This document shows positions 7,201 through 14,099 of a DNA stretch of 16,845 nt, one piece after another. A program made the translations under genes and the position numbers. Source of the DNA: Patescibacteria group bacterium (GTDB lineage: Bacteria; Patescibacteriota; Gracilibacteria; Peribacterales; Peribacteraceae); NCBI GenBank assembly GCA_018818235.1, contig JAHISE010000065.1, positions 1 through 16,845 on the forward strand, given 5' to 3'. A model generated the notes under the pieces. It saw only the letters and a program-made list of their open reading frames with translations. It was not told the origin of the DNA and ran no database searches. Every line of letters starts with the position of its first letter. The stretch's first letter is position 1.

Positions 7201-7663
7201 ACGAAAGCTCATCCTGAAAGGCCTGAGCATCTTGTGCGGTTTCGAAGTAATCATACTTTTCTCCCCAGTATCTCCAGCACTTGGAAAGCCTTTTAACCAC
7301 TTGTTTTACGCTTTTTTCCGGACCTGTGATTGTATTACCTGTCTCATCTTTCATAACCTGACCTTTTTCATCAGTTTGAGGTACTTCCGCCTTTCTAAAA
7401 TATTTACTGACCATTATATCTGTTGCAACCTGACTCCAATCTGCAGGAATCTCGGCACCGTCCATTTCGAATACAACAGAGCCATCCGGATTCTTGATAC
7501 AACTTCGTCTTTTTTCGTAAGTAACTTCCTCCAGCGGATCACTACCGGGTGTTGTGAACCAACGTTCAATGGTGAGTCCTTTTTTCTTTACTGCTGAAGT
7601 TACCTCCTGTGTCTTCACAGTGGCATTAGTAGTATTGGAATGAGTAGTTGCAGAAGAGTCCAT
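4262..7663 (-). CDS. nrdJ: Adenosylcobalamin-dependent (class II) ribonucleoside-diphosphate reductase
   Basis: This enzyme reduces ribonucleotides to deoxyribonucleotides, using adenosylcobalamin to generate a thiyl radical; it needs no oxygen and no separate radical subunit. Counting from the ATG at 7663 (1133 residues), I see NPDGSVVFEM near 58, the first redox Cys213 (HACFIQS), the thiyl Cys432 with Glu434 in NPCSE, the partner Cys443 (ACNLASLNL), PTGTIGLLMDCDTTGVEP near 625-640, a TSCPD-type domain from about 915, and a C-terminal zinc/redox tail with CGNCG and CEVCLDCGGTSGCS (about 1106-1133). All key cysteines are present. The frame can start 19 codons earlier at a GTG, but the added residues do not look like the family. 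There is no Shine-Dalgarno. The 3' end runs into the heptad array at 4233-4267 with a normal family C-terminus. Cobalamin uptake or salvage must be encoded elsewhere. Confidence 0.97.
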   Translation of the reverse strand: MDSSATTHSNTTNATVKTQEVTSAVKKKGLTIERWFTTPGSDPLEEVTYEKRRSCIKNPDGSVVFEMDGAEIPADWSQVATDIMVSKYFRKAEVPQTDEKGQVMKDETGNTITGPEKSVKQVVKRLSKCWRYWGEKYDYFETAQDAQAFQDELSYMLVHQMAAPNSPQWFNTGLNQEYGITGPPQGHYFCDPAAGGKVTKSKDAYTHPQPHACFIQSVDDDMVNPGGIMDLWVREARLFKYGSGTGTNFSKIRGNGEPLSGGGMSSGLMSFLKIGDRAAGAIKSGGTTRRAAKMVCLNLDHPDIEQFIDWKVNEEKKVAAMADCGYSTDFNSEAYQTVSGQNSNNSIRIPHNFFAAVEKDGDWNLFWRTELKKSQKEGKDPVSCKTLRARELWEKIGYAAWACADPGVQYDTSINDWHTCPVDGRINASNPCSEYMFLDNTACNLASLNLMKFYDAEHKTFEIEKFKHAVRLWTIVLEISVLMAQFPSEEIARLSYEFRTLGLGYANLGAMLMRMGIPYDSEQGRAIASAITAILTGESYATSAEMAKSLGSFPAYDRNKEYMLKVIRNHRRAAYAAPAVEYEDLNVIPVGIDQKVCPSDILQSAKECWDRALAQGEKYGFRNAQVSVLAPTGTIGLLMDCDTTGVEPDFALVKFKKLSGGGYMKIVNQSVPAALKMLGYSGQEINDIMKYVIGTLSLEGAPHINRQSLKEKGFTDEDIAKVEQNLPTVFDLKFAFNNVVLGEETLKRLGFSPQQTSDPGFNLLKELDFSSDQIEEANTFICGHMTVENAPYVKEEHLPVFDCASKCGKEGKRLITTEGHIRMMAAVQPFITGSISKTINLPNEATVEDVKEAYLLGWKLGLKANAIYRDGCKLSQPLSASAGKKEKKEGKEGIDEREVVEKIVIKEVPRRRKLPDERMSITHKFSVAGHEGYLHVGLYEDGTPGEIFIKMSKEGSTLSGVMDTLALSLSMNLQYGVPLEVLCAKLARTRFEPMGMTINKEIPMVKSLMDYLGRWLALKFLPREKAEQFHNKELVEIAYTEGTKSKDAFAMRLPIVDEGSQADPPNFEVTLNEKNKEECEEASEEVAIVETKIQIARQQGFTGSMCGNCGSLRVKANGSCEVCLDCGGTSGCS

Positions 7664-7797
7664 AATGTTGAATGTTAAGTTAATAGTACTACATAGTGTG
7701 CCTAGGGGCAGCAATCGCACACGATATATAGGTGGTGGTTGTTTAGCAAGAAATTGAGATTGACGGAGTTAGAGCAATGGGCGTAATGGCAATCGGC

Positions 7798-7896
7798 ATG
7801 TTGGCTAATTGGCTAATTGGCTAATTTTCATCATTAACATAGAACTCATAGCCAACAAGCCAATTGCTAATTGCCAATTGCTAATCGCTAATATGT
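7798..7896. repeat. Facing 8-bp and 7-bp periodic arrays between nrdJ and the flavin reductase gene
   Basis: From about 7801 the word TTGGCTAA is repeated three times in tandem (8-bp period). From about 7858 the words GCCAATT / GCTAATT alternate five times (7-bp period). The second array is roughly the inverse of the first, and TGTTGGCTA (7799-7807) pairs with TAGCCAACA (7849-7857). The rest of the 7664-7941 gap, which should hold the promoters of both divergent genes, shows no strong promoter hexamers. Confidence 0.85.
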
Positions 7897-7941
7897 AATA
7901 ACAACTACAAAATAAAACTCAATTTCTGTTATCATTCTCTC

Positions 7942-8619
7942 ATGAACATCCTAACCCTCGTCGCCGGTACAAACACCCCAAGCAACTCACTGACCCTGGC
8001 AAATGAATTTATCAATGGAATAAGAACAATTGACGGAGCTGAGACCGAACTGATCAGACTAAAAGACTTATCAATTGAGCACTTTAATTTGCTCCATTAT
8101 AAGGAGGACTTTGTACACGAAGAAGATTTCATCAAAATAATGAACCTAATAAGGAGGGCAGATGGAATTGTAATAGCAACACCAATATGGAATTTTGGAG
8201 TTCCTGCCCATTTGAAGAACATTCTGGACCGCCTGGGAAGCTTTGCTCTGGATGAAACCAGGTCCGTTGGCACCTTAAATGGAAAACCTTTCTACCTTAT
8301 ATTTACAGGAGGTGCACCTGTAGCTGCTTGGACCGGACTTATGAAAAAGACTACAAGCTCTGTACCCGAAGCAATTAAATACTTTGGAGGTTCCATATGC
8401 TCAATTCATTTCGAACCAAGATGCACCATTGGAAAAGGACAGTTCGGATTGGTAGTTGATAAAAGACCGGAAAGCCTCTCGCACATGAACAAAGAAGGAA
8501 TACAATTTGCAAACCTTGTAAAACAATTTACTAAAAGCGGCAAGCTTCCTGTTAAACAAAATATTACTAACAAAATGTATTGGTTTGTTCGAAATGTAAT
8601 AAATAAAATTACTAATTGA
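7942..8619 (+). CDS. NAD(P)H-dependent FMN/quinone reductase, flavodoxin-like fold
   Basis: The 225-residue cytoplasmic flavoprotein begins MNILTLVAGTNTPSNSLTLA; the GTNTPSNSL loop (residues 9-17) is the phosphate-binding loop for FMN. TPIWNFGVPAHLKNILDRL (80-98) is the second FMN-binding segment typical of the Flavodoxin_2 / FMN_red proteins, in which the W-N-F triplet packs against the isoalloxazine ring. FTGGAP at 121-126 is the third loop. Such enzymes transfer two electrons from NAD(P)H to quinones, free flavins or azo compounds; the actual substrate cannot be read from sequence. The C-terminal about 50 residues are basic and less typical. It is transcribed away from nrdJ and is apparently a single gene. 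No Shine-Dalgarno; a TATCAT hexamer ends seven bases before the ATG. Confidence 0.88.
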   Translation: MNILTLVAGTNTPSNSLTLANEFINGIRTIDGAETELIRLKDLSIEHFNLLHYKEDFVHEEDFIKIMNLIRRADGIVIATPIWNFGVPAHLKNILDRLGSFALDETRSVGTLNGKPFYLIFTGGAPVAAWTGLMKKTTSSVPEAIKYFGGSICSIHFEPRCTIGKGQFGLVVDKRPESLSHMNKEGIQFANLVKQFTKSGKLPVKQNITNKMYWFVRNVINKITN

Positions 8620-8975
8620 AAATATATGAACAAACATTAAGAACAATTAATTTGAACTACAAATATCATCTCATCAATTGAATAACCAACTGATCCTCTG
8701 ATTAACTATTTAAAAACTTCTTATCCATAAAATCCAATATCTTCCCTTAAATCACGGGATAATATGAGTATATCTATATATTTGAATTTACAATTGATCT
8801 CACTTTAATAACTAAAACTATTATTAAGAACTTTTTTTAGTGATAGCGGAAGGGTATTAAAACAATGCTTTTATAATGTTTTATTAAACTTTTTGCAATC
8901 CCAATGTTTTCAGTAATGGTAGCACCATACGGTAACATTCTTAGAAATTGCTTATGTTATTAACCCTCTCCTGCA
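8620..8975. other. AT-rich intergenic region upstream of the surface-protein gene
   Basis: No gene is visible in these 356 bases. The region is markedly AT-rich. A TATAAT at 8872-8877 without a matching -35 box could be the promoter of the SLH surface protein, which would give a leader of about 100 bases. No 7-8 bp array is present, unlike most other gaps in the window. No Shine-Dalgarno precedes the ATG at 8976. Confidence 0.5.
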
Positions 8976-11900
8976 ATGTTTACACCTTCACTTCTCTCAA
9001 GAGACACTTCTTTACTTCTTAAATGTGCCATTGCCTCCACGGCGCTGGGCATATTTTTTCTTGCAACTTCGCAAGCTCATGCCGCAACCCGCTATTGGAT
9101 AGGGAATCGTGGTGGAACCACTAATGATTCATGGCATGACCCAGTTAACTGGTCGACCACCGAAAAAGGCACAACCGCCGGTGCATCAGTTCCGGGATCC
9201 AGCGACGTTGCTGTATTTACCTCATCAGGAACAGCTGTATACGTCAGAGGCGATACCGATGTATCGGTTGACGGTCTTGTTATTAAATCCACCTGGTCAG
9301 GTGCCATATATATGGGAACCGGAGCTCGGGTGCTCAGCGTTGGTACTACAGGTTTTATGATGGGTAGTGGTACTCTTCGTATGGGGACCGGTGCAGGCAT
9401 GACCTGTAGCGGAACCTTTGTAATGACAGGAGGAATTATGAATGTTGGCCACCTTATTATGACAGGTGCCAACTTGATAGTCCGCAATCAAAATTCGGAT
9501 GGTGGCACTACCAACTTTACTTCATCCGGAACTCTTACTTTCAGGGATTCTACCGCTGATCAGACATTACAAATTGCTCCAAATGTAGAATACTTACTGA
9601 GTGGAGTAACACTTAACAATACTGCAGGAACCACAGCCGATGACATCATCATGTCAGGAACATCACTTAGGATGTCAGGTTCTTTGGTAATTACCAGAGG
9701 TAATCTGGATCTGACAACCAATAGTCTGGCAATGAACGTTGGAGGAAGTATTACTGTGGCTAACAATGCACAATCCACTCTTACATCCAATTCAAACATT
9801 ACCGCATCGGGAGATATATTGGTGAACGACTCGGCGGTACTTTCCATTACTGCAGGAACTCTGACACTTGATGGACAAGTCGATCAGCTTGTTGATCTGG
9901 ATGGACAGACAATTTATGGACTTACTCTTAACAATACCGGAGGAGGAACTGCTGATGACATTATTATTAATGGAGGAGGCCTGGTACTGGATGGACCTCT
10001 TACCATAACTCTTGGTCACTTACAATTAGCAACAAATAGCCAAGCCCTTACGGTATCAGGAGGACTTACTCTTGCTCTTGCAGCACAGGCAACTATGACT
10101 ACCAATTCAAACGTAACAATCTCGGGATCTGTTCTGGTAAATGACACTGCAACTCTTACCGCCACAACCGGCACATGGACATTACAGGGTGACAGCGACG
10201 ATACTTTAGACTTAGACGGACAAACGATTAATCATTTGGTAATCAATAACCGCGGAGGAGGAACAAGTGATGATGTTACAGTGGCAGGTAGCGGACTTGT
10301 GCTTTCAGGTACCTTGACAATCACGCTTGGTAATCTGGATATGACAACAAACAGTCAATCACTTTCGTCATCAGGAACACTTACAATTGCCGACGCTGCA
10401 CAAGCCGGCCTTACTTCAAATTCAAATATTACAACATCCGGAGCAATTACAGTCGGAGATGCATCAACAATTACAATTACAGGAGGTACATGGAACGTTC
10501 ACGGATCGGGTTCATACACAATCGACTTTGACGGTCAGAAGCTAAATAGCCTCACAATAAATAACACCGGTGGAGTCGACGGAAACGTAGTTACTGTTGC
10601 AGGAGGAAACACGAGTCTTTCCGGAGCTTTAACAATCACGCAAGGTAACCTTAATTTAGGAACAAATAGTTCTTCTTTGTTTGTTGATCAGGGAATGACG
10701 TTGCAAAACAGTGCTAAAACAATTTTGCAGACAAGCTCAAATATGACTATCTCCGGTACGATTCTGGTAAATGACTCTGCCTCATTGTTGGCCACCGGAG
10801 GAACACTTACACTAAATGATTCCGGTGATCAGGCGGTAGACCTTGATGGTCAGTCTGTATACAACCTTACAATTAATAACACAGGTGGGGGTACGGACGA
10901 TGATATAGTATTTGCCGGTGGAGCTTTGTCCGTATCGGGACTACTAACAGTTACACTTGGTAACGTGGATCTGACAACTAATTCACTTATAGCAGCAATG
11001 TCCGGTGGTCTTACGATGGCCGATAGTGCACAAGCACAATTCACAACAAATTCAAACGTTACACTTTCCGGATCGGTTTCGGTGGGTGACAGTGCCATCC
11101 TTGTTGTTACAGCCGGTACATGGACGCACGAAGGTCAGGACGCAACATTTGATATCGACAGTGAATCCCTGAACGCACTAACTTTGAATATGACCTCGGG
11201 GGGAGTAAATGATGATCTTACTGTTACTGGATCTTCACTGGTTCTTTCCGGTGCACTTACAGTTACCAAAGGTAACCTGAATCTATCTGATAATGATATA
11301 CCTCTTACTGTTTCAGGAGGAATTACACTTGCCAACAATGCGGGAGCTACTATGTCAGTTGATTCAGCCGTAACATTCTCCGGAGCAATTGCTGTTAACA
11401 CCAATGCTACACTTACAGCCGGGACAGGAGGAACATGGACAGTGCAAGGTGATGATCCTAATCTGGACTTCGATAACAACATTATCTATAACCTAACAAT
11501 CGCAAGTTCCAGTGGAGCTAACCTAACTGGAACAGGTAGTGTTGCAGGAACACTAACAGTTAATGCAGGTTCCGACTTAAATATGGCCGGCTATGCACTG
11601 TTTGCCACAGGAGCCACCGTTGTAAATCTTGGTAGAATTTGGGAAAAAGATGAATATCTTATCTCCAGAGGTACAAGCCCATTCTCAGCCGCATCATATG
11701 GAGTAGCTGTACAAACTATCTACATTGATCTTCTAGATGGTTCAGAAAATATGAGTGGAACAATAATTGAATCACTTACGGGAACATTGGTTATAGGCGG
11801 CGATTCAGAAGAAATCACACTGACAGAAACAACTGTTTCTTCCGGCAAATTCCAAGGATCAATATCTTCTGCAAGCACACCTGTATCCGTCGGTGATGGA

Positions 11901-12854
11901 ATTCTACAAACTAATGTTACCGCCACTCTGACCTTCCACTATAGTGACGAACAAGATTGGCTGGTTTCCACAGGAACCACAGTACTCGTTCTTGGTGGAG
12001 GAACATCAAGCAGAGACAGAAATGAACAACGCAGGCAGGACATGTTATCTGCAGGAAGTGGTGACGATGGAGGTAGTAGTGGAGGTAGTGGAGGTAGTGG
12101 AGGTGGAGGTGGAGGCGGTGTTACAGGAACTACTACAACTCCTGCAACTACAACGACTCCATCAACCACTACAGGTGATGATACGGATACAGCAGGAACA
12201 GATGATGATAGTGCAGGAACAGAAGAATCTTCGCAGGGACCTGTTGTACCAACTCTTGACCAGACAGGACGTACTCTAAAAGTTACTATTGATGGAAAAG
12301 AAGTGACAATGAGAGATGTCCCAACCTCATCATGGTACGCACCATTCGTACATGCATTGGTTAATTCAGACATAGTATCCGGTTACCGTGATGCACGTGG
12401 TAATCCAACGGGAGAATTTGGACCGGGCAATTCCGTAACATACGGAGAAATTGCCAAGATGGCAGTGCGCTCCGCAGGTATGCAACCACTTTCCGGCAAG
12501 GTTCCTGCTTTGCGTTCGGCCAAAGGACAATGGTCGGCGGGTTACGTTGCAAAGATGGAATCCCTTGGAGTCAGCGTATTTGCAGAACCAAGACTCAATG
12601 TAAATGCAACTGCCCCTCGTGGTGCTGTTGTTCAGACATTGCTTGAAGTCTTCAAAAAGGAAACCGGTAATCCTACGGGAGATGTTTACAGCGATGTCTC
12701 TGAAAGGTCTGAGTTTGCAGGCGCAATCGAGACAGCAACTCAGGACGGCTTGGTATCAGGTGACGATGGTAAAGGAACATTCCGCCCTCGCTCCCCTATC
12801 AATCGTGCTGAAGTCTCTAAGGTTATCTTAAATGCAATGAATCTATATAAGTAA
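8976..12854 (+). CDS. Large secreted repeat protein anchored by three C-terminal SLH domains
   Basis: The 1292-residue protein has a signal peptide (about residues 14-36, ending AHA-AT). The mature N-terminus starts RYWIGNRGGTTNDSW, followed by D-VNWS and SVPGSSDVAVF, a motif common at the start of large beta-rich surface proteins. Residues about 229-842 hold six ~105-residue repeats with the pattern LSGLTIT-GNL-LTTNS ... DLDGQTI--LTINNTGGG--DD, low in charge and rich in Thr, Ser, Gly and Asn, consistent with a beta-solenoid stalk. A domain at about 885-1005 with IYIDLLDGSENMSGTI...ITLTETTVSSGKFQGSI resembles an Ig-like module of S-layer and adhesin proteins. A Gly-rich (about 1028-1050), Thr/Pro-rich and Asp/Glu-rich linker precedes three SLH domains (about 1110-1165, 1185-1230, 1240-1290). 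It probably acts as an S-layer component or adhesin. There are no cysteines in the repeats and no LPXTG signal. A strong terminator follows. Confidence 0.88.
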   Translation: MFTPSLLSRDTSLLLKCAIASTALGIFFLATSQAHAATRYWIGNRGGTTNDSWHDPVNWSTTEKGTTAGASVPGSSDVAVFTSSGTAVYVRGDTDVSVDGLVIKSTWSGAIYMGTGARVLSVGTTGFMMGSGTLRMGTGAGMTCSGTFVMTGGIMNVGHLIMTGANLIVRNQNSDGGTTNFTSSGTLTFRDSTADQTLQIAPNVEYLLSGVTLNNTAGTTADDIIMSGTSLRMSGSLVITRGNLDLTTNSLAMNVGGSITVANNAQSTLTSNSNITASGDILVNDSAVLSITAGTLTLDGQVDQLVDLDGQTIYGLTLNNTGGGTADDIIINGGGLVLDGPLTITLGHLQLATNSQALTVSGGLTLALAAQATMTTNSNVTISGSVLVNDTATLTATTGTWTLQGDSDDTLDLDGQTINHLVINNRGGGTSDDVTVAGSGLVLSGTLTITLGNLDMTTNSQSLSSSGTLTIADAAQAGLTSNSNITTSGAITVGDASTITITGGTWNVHGSGSYTIDFDGQKLNSLTINNTGGVDGNVVTVAGGNTSLSGALTITQGNLNLGTNSSSLFVDQGMTLQNSAKTILQTSSNMTISGTILVNDSASLLATGGTLTLNDSGDQAVDLDGQSVYNLTINNTGGGTDDDIVFAGGALSVSGLLTVTLGNVDLTTNSLIAAMSGGLTMADSAQAQFTTNSNVTLSGSVSVGDSAILVVTAGTWTHEGQDATFDIDSESLNALTLNMTSGGVNDDLTVTGSSLVLSGALTVTKGNLNLSDNDIPLTVSGGITLANNAGATMSVDSAVTFSGAIAVNTNATLTAGTGGTWTVQGDDPNLDFDNNIIYNLTIASSSGANLTGTGSVAGTLTVNAGSDLNMAGYALFATGATVVNLGRIWEKDEYLISRGTSPFSAASYGVAVQTIYIDLLDGSENMSGTIIESLTGTLVIGGDSEEITLTETTVSSGKFQGSISSASTPVSVGDGILQTNVTATLTFHYSDEQDWLVSTGTTVLVLGGGTSSRDRNEQRRQDMLSAGSGDDGGSSGGSGGSGGGGGGGVTGTTTTPATTTTPSTTTGDDTDTAGTDDDSAGTEESSQGPVVPTLDQTGRTLKVTIDGKEVTMRDVPTSSWYAPFVHALVNSDIVSGYRDARGNPTGEFGPGNSVTYGEIAKMAVRSAGMQPLSGKVPALRSAKGQWSAGYVAKMESLGVSVFAEPRLNVNATAPRGAVVQTLLEVFKKETGNPTGDVYSDVSERSEFAGAIETATQDGLVSGDDGKGTFRPRSPINRAEVSKVILNAMNLYK
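9661..11500 (+). repeat. Six ~315-bp tandem repeats within the surface-protein gene
   Basis: Units begin near 9661, 9977, 10294, 10609, 10921 and 11234, with spacings of 312-317 bp and always a whole number of codons. A diverged half unit precedes them at about 9510-9660. Protein identity between units is obvious at fixed positions (TTNS, SNVT-SG, LDLDGQ, NNTGGG), while the DNA has drifted, so the array is old and not a recent amplification. Confidence 0.85.
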
Positions 12855-12868
12855 TAGAAGTGTTGGTG

Positions 12869-12910
12869 CCCCGCCCTCTTGATCTGCAGGATCCGGAGGG
12901 CGGGGTTTTT
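12869..12910 (+). terminator. Rho-independent terminator of the surface-protein gene
   Basis: CCCCGCCCTC (12869-12878) pairs perfectly with GAGGGCGGGG (12896-12905), a 10-bp GC-rich stem, followed directly by TTTTT (12906-12910). It starts 14 bases after the stop codon. There is no T-run on the other strand, so it works in the + direction only. Confidence 0.93.
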
Positions 12911-12920
12911 ATATGACCTT

Positions 12921-12955
12921 TGACAATTGACACGCTTCGCTTTCGACTATCGACC
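12921..12955 (+). repeat. Dispersed heptad-type repeat, copy 3
   Basis: GACACGCTTCGCTTTCGACT (12929-12948) matches the cores at 152-171 and 3229-3248 at 18 of 20 positions. It is flanked by TTGACAAT and ATCGACC words. Confidence 0.8.
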
Positions 12956-13051
12956 AACCTTCGCCTCTGGGCTTCAGCCGTCGCCTCCAACCTTCGCCTC
13001 TGGGCTACGGTCGGCAGGCTGGGCTATGGCCGACAAGACGGTCGGCAGGCT
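12954..13051. repeat. GC-rich REP-like direct repeats and short palindrome
   Basis: CCAACCTTCGCCTCTGGGCT occurs at 12954-12973 and again at 12987-13006. GTCGGCAGGCT occurs at about 13010-13020 and 13041-13051. GTCGGC (13010-13015) pairs with GCCGAC (13029-13034). The base composition is clearly richer in GC than the surroundings, as in REP-like intergenic elements. No coding potential is seen. Confidence 0.75.
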
Positions 13052-13077
13052 AGTGACCAGTGACTAGTGACTACTGT
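13050..13077. repeat. Heptad array at the 3' end of ribD
   Basis: CTAGTGA CCAGTGA CTAGTGA CTACTG is a 7-bp period array of about four units. On the minus strand it supplies the last codons and the TAG stop (13066-13064) of the shortened ribD. Confidence 0.8.
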
Positions 13078-14092
13078 TTGTTAACACCACCTCCTCATCC
13101 TTAACTGATTCGAATGCCTCCCACGTCTTCCTTCCGCCCTCAATCAATATACTGGAGATTCCATGGAAGTCGTCAGTCGGAGTTGTTAGAACATTAAATA
13201 ATTCATCTAAATCAAATATGTCCCCTTTCATAGGAATTTCAATTATTCTTATTCCTTTTTCTACCGAACCTGAGGACAGGTGCTGCTGGGGAGCGGTTGT
13301 TTTTGGTTGCGTGATAATAATTGTCTTTTTTGCATATTCATCATTCAAAACTTTCGCTTCCAAAGGAATCCGTAGCTCCGGATCAAGAATAATTCTATAC
13401 GGTTGATAACTCGTATCACCGTATCTGACTGTTAACTGAGGATCATCAGAAACTATCGTACCAACACCAACCAATATCGCATCGTGACGAGAGCGCAGAT
13501 GTGTGTGGGACCAAACATCTTGTTCATCTGAAGTAATTTTAAGAGGGGATCCATCGGGCTTAGCAATAGCCCCTGAAGACGTCTGCGCACGTTTGAGGGT
13601 TATGTATGGCCTCCCGTTAGTCTGAAGTGATACAAAGCCTTTATTAAATCTTTCACAAAGCTCAGGATTAATAGGACCAGTCACCAATACTCCATTATTC
13701 CTCAGTAATTCAATCCCCTTTCCGCTAACCTCAGGATTTGGATCATACATTCCAAACACAACTTTTTTAATCCCCTTTTCGAGGATTATGTCCGTACATG
13801 GTGGAGTTTTGCCTTGGTGACAACAGGGTTCGAGATTTACATACAAGACATCCGCGGAAGATAATGGTTCGACTAAGCTCACCACAGGCGATCTTCCGCT
13901 ACGATTGCGATCGCTCAAATGTTCCAATAACGCCCTCTCCGCATGTAGCAAACCAAAACCTTCATGAAATGCTTCTGCGATGATCTGATCTTCTCTGACG
14001 AGGACAGAACCGACCATTGGATTTATACCAACCTTGCCTCGACCTTTGGAAGCGAGGGTGAGGCAGTGGTTGATGAAATGATCATGGTTCAT
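13064..14092 (-). CDS. ribD: Riboflavin biosynthesis protein RibD, C-terminally truncated
   Basis: RibD deaminates, then reduces, the pyrimidine intermediate of riboflavin synthesis. Residues 1-145 form the zinc deaminase: NPMVGSV near 25-31, HAE at 50-52 (zinc His50, catalytic Glu52), and PCCHQGKTPPC with zinc Cys90 and Cys99. Residues from about 160 form the reductase (RPYITLKRAQTS, GVGTIVSDDPQLTVR, RIILDPELRIP, SILIEGG). Three oddities: an extra stretch of about 14-15 residues (about 61-79) between HAE and the next strand is encoded by a palindromic element; the usual S-L-D-G of the reductase reads T-S-S-G; and the protein stops about 23 residues after EGG, in a heptad array, so roughly 50-60 residues of the reductase are missing. 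The deaminase half could still work; the reductase half is doubtful. A GTG three bases upstream (14095) is an alternative start. It follows hisIE, and no other riboflavin gene is visible. Confidence 0.85.
   Translation of the reverse strand: MNHDHFINHCLTLASKGRGKVGINPMVGSVLVREDQIIAEAFHEGFGLLHAERALLEHLSDRNRSGRSPVVSLVEPLSSADVLYVNLEPCCHQGKTPPCTDIILEKGIKKVVFGMYDPNPEVSGKGIELLRNNGVLVTGPINPELCERFNKGFVSLQTNGRPYITLKRAQTSSGAIAKPDGSPLKITSDEQDVWSHTHLRSRHDAILVGVGTIVSDDPQLTVRYGDTSYQPYRIILDPELRIPLEAKVLNDEYAKKTIIITQPKTTAPQQHLSSGSVEKGIRIIEIPMKGDIFDLDELFNVLTTPTDDFHGISSILIEGGRKTWEAFESVKDEEVVLTNSSH
13854..13899. repeat. Palindromic element inserted in frame in ribD
   Basis: Arms GCGGAAGAT (13854-13862) and ATCTTCCGC (13891-13899) are perfect complements with a 28-base loop containing GGTTCGACTAAGCTCACCA. 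The right side runs on as TACG, so ATCTTCCGCTACG matches 14119-14131 exactly. The 46 bp correspond to the extra residues of RibD. Confidence 0.8.
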
Positions 14093-14099
14093 CACCCAT

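Noticed and set aside
7184..7597. 137-codon plus-strand frame opposite the nrdJ 5' end
   Set aside because: A shadow of the conserved reductase N-terminus; cysteine- and phenylalanine-rich translation without family features.
7664..7720. GTG start of nrdJ 19 codons upstream
   Set aside because: The added residues do not resemble the family and the ATG at 7663 is adequate, though there is no Shine-Dalgarno to decide.
7798..7896. CRISPR array
   Set aside because: Units of 7-8 bp with no unique spacers; no cas genes in the window.
11939..12373. Minus-strand frame with long Pro and Val runs in the SLH protein
   Set aside because: The Pro runs are the antisense of the Gly/Thr linker codons, and long open antisense frames are expected in repeat-rich genes.
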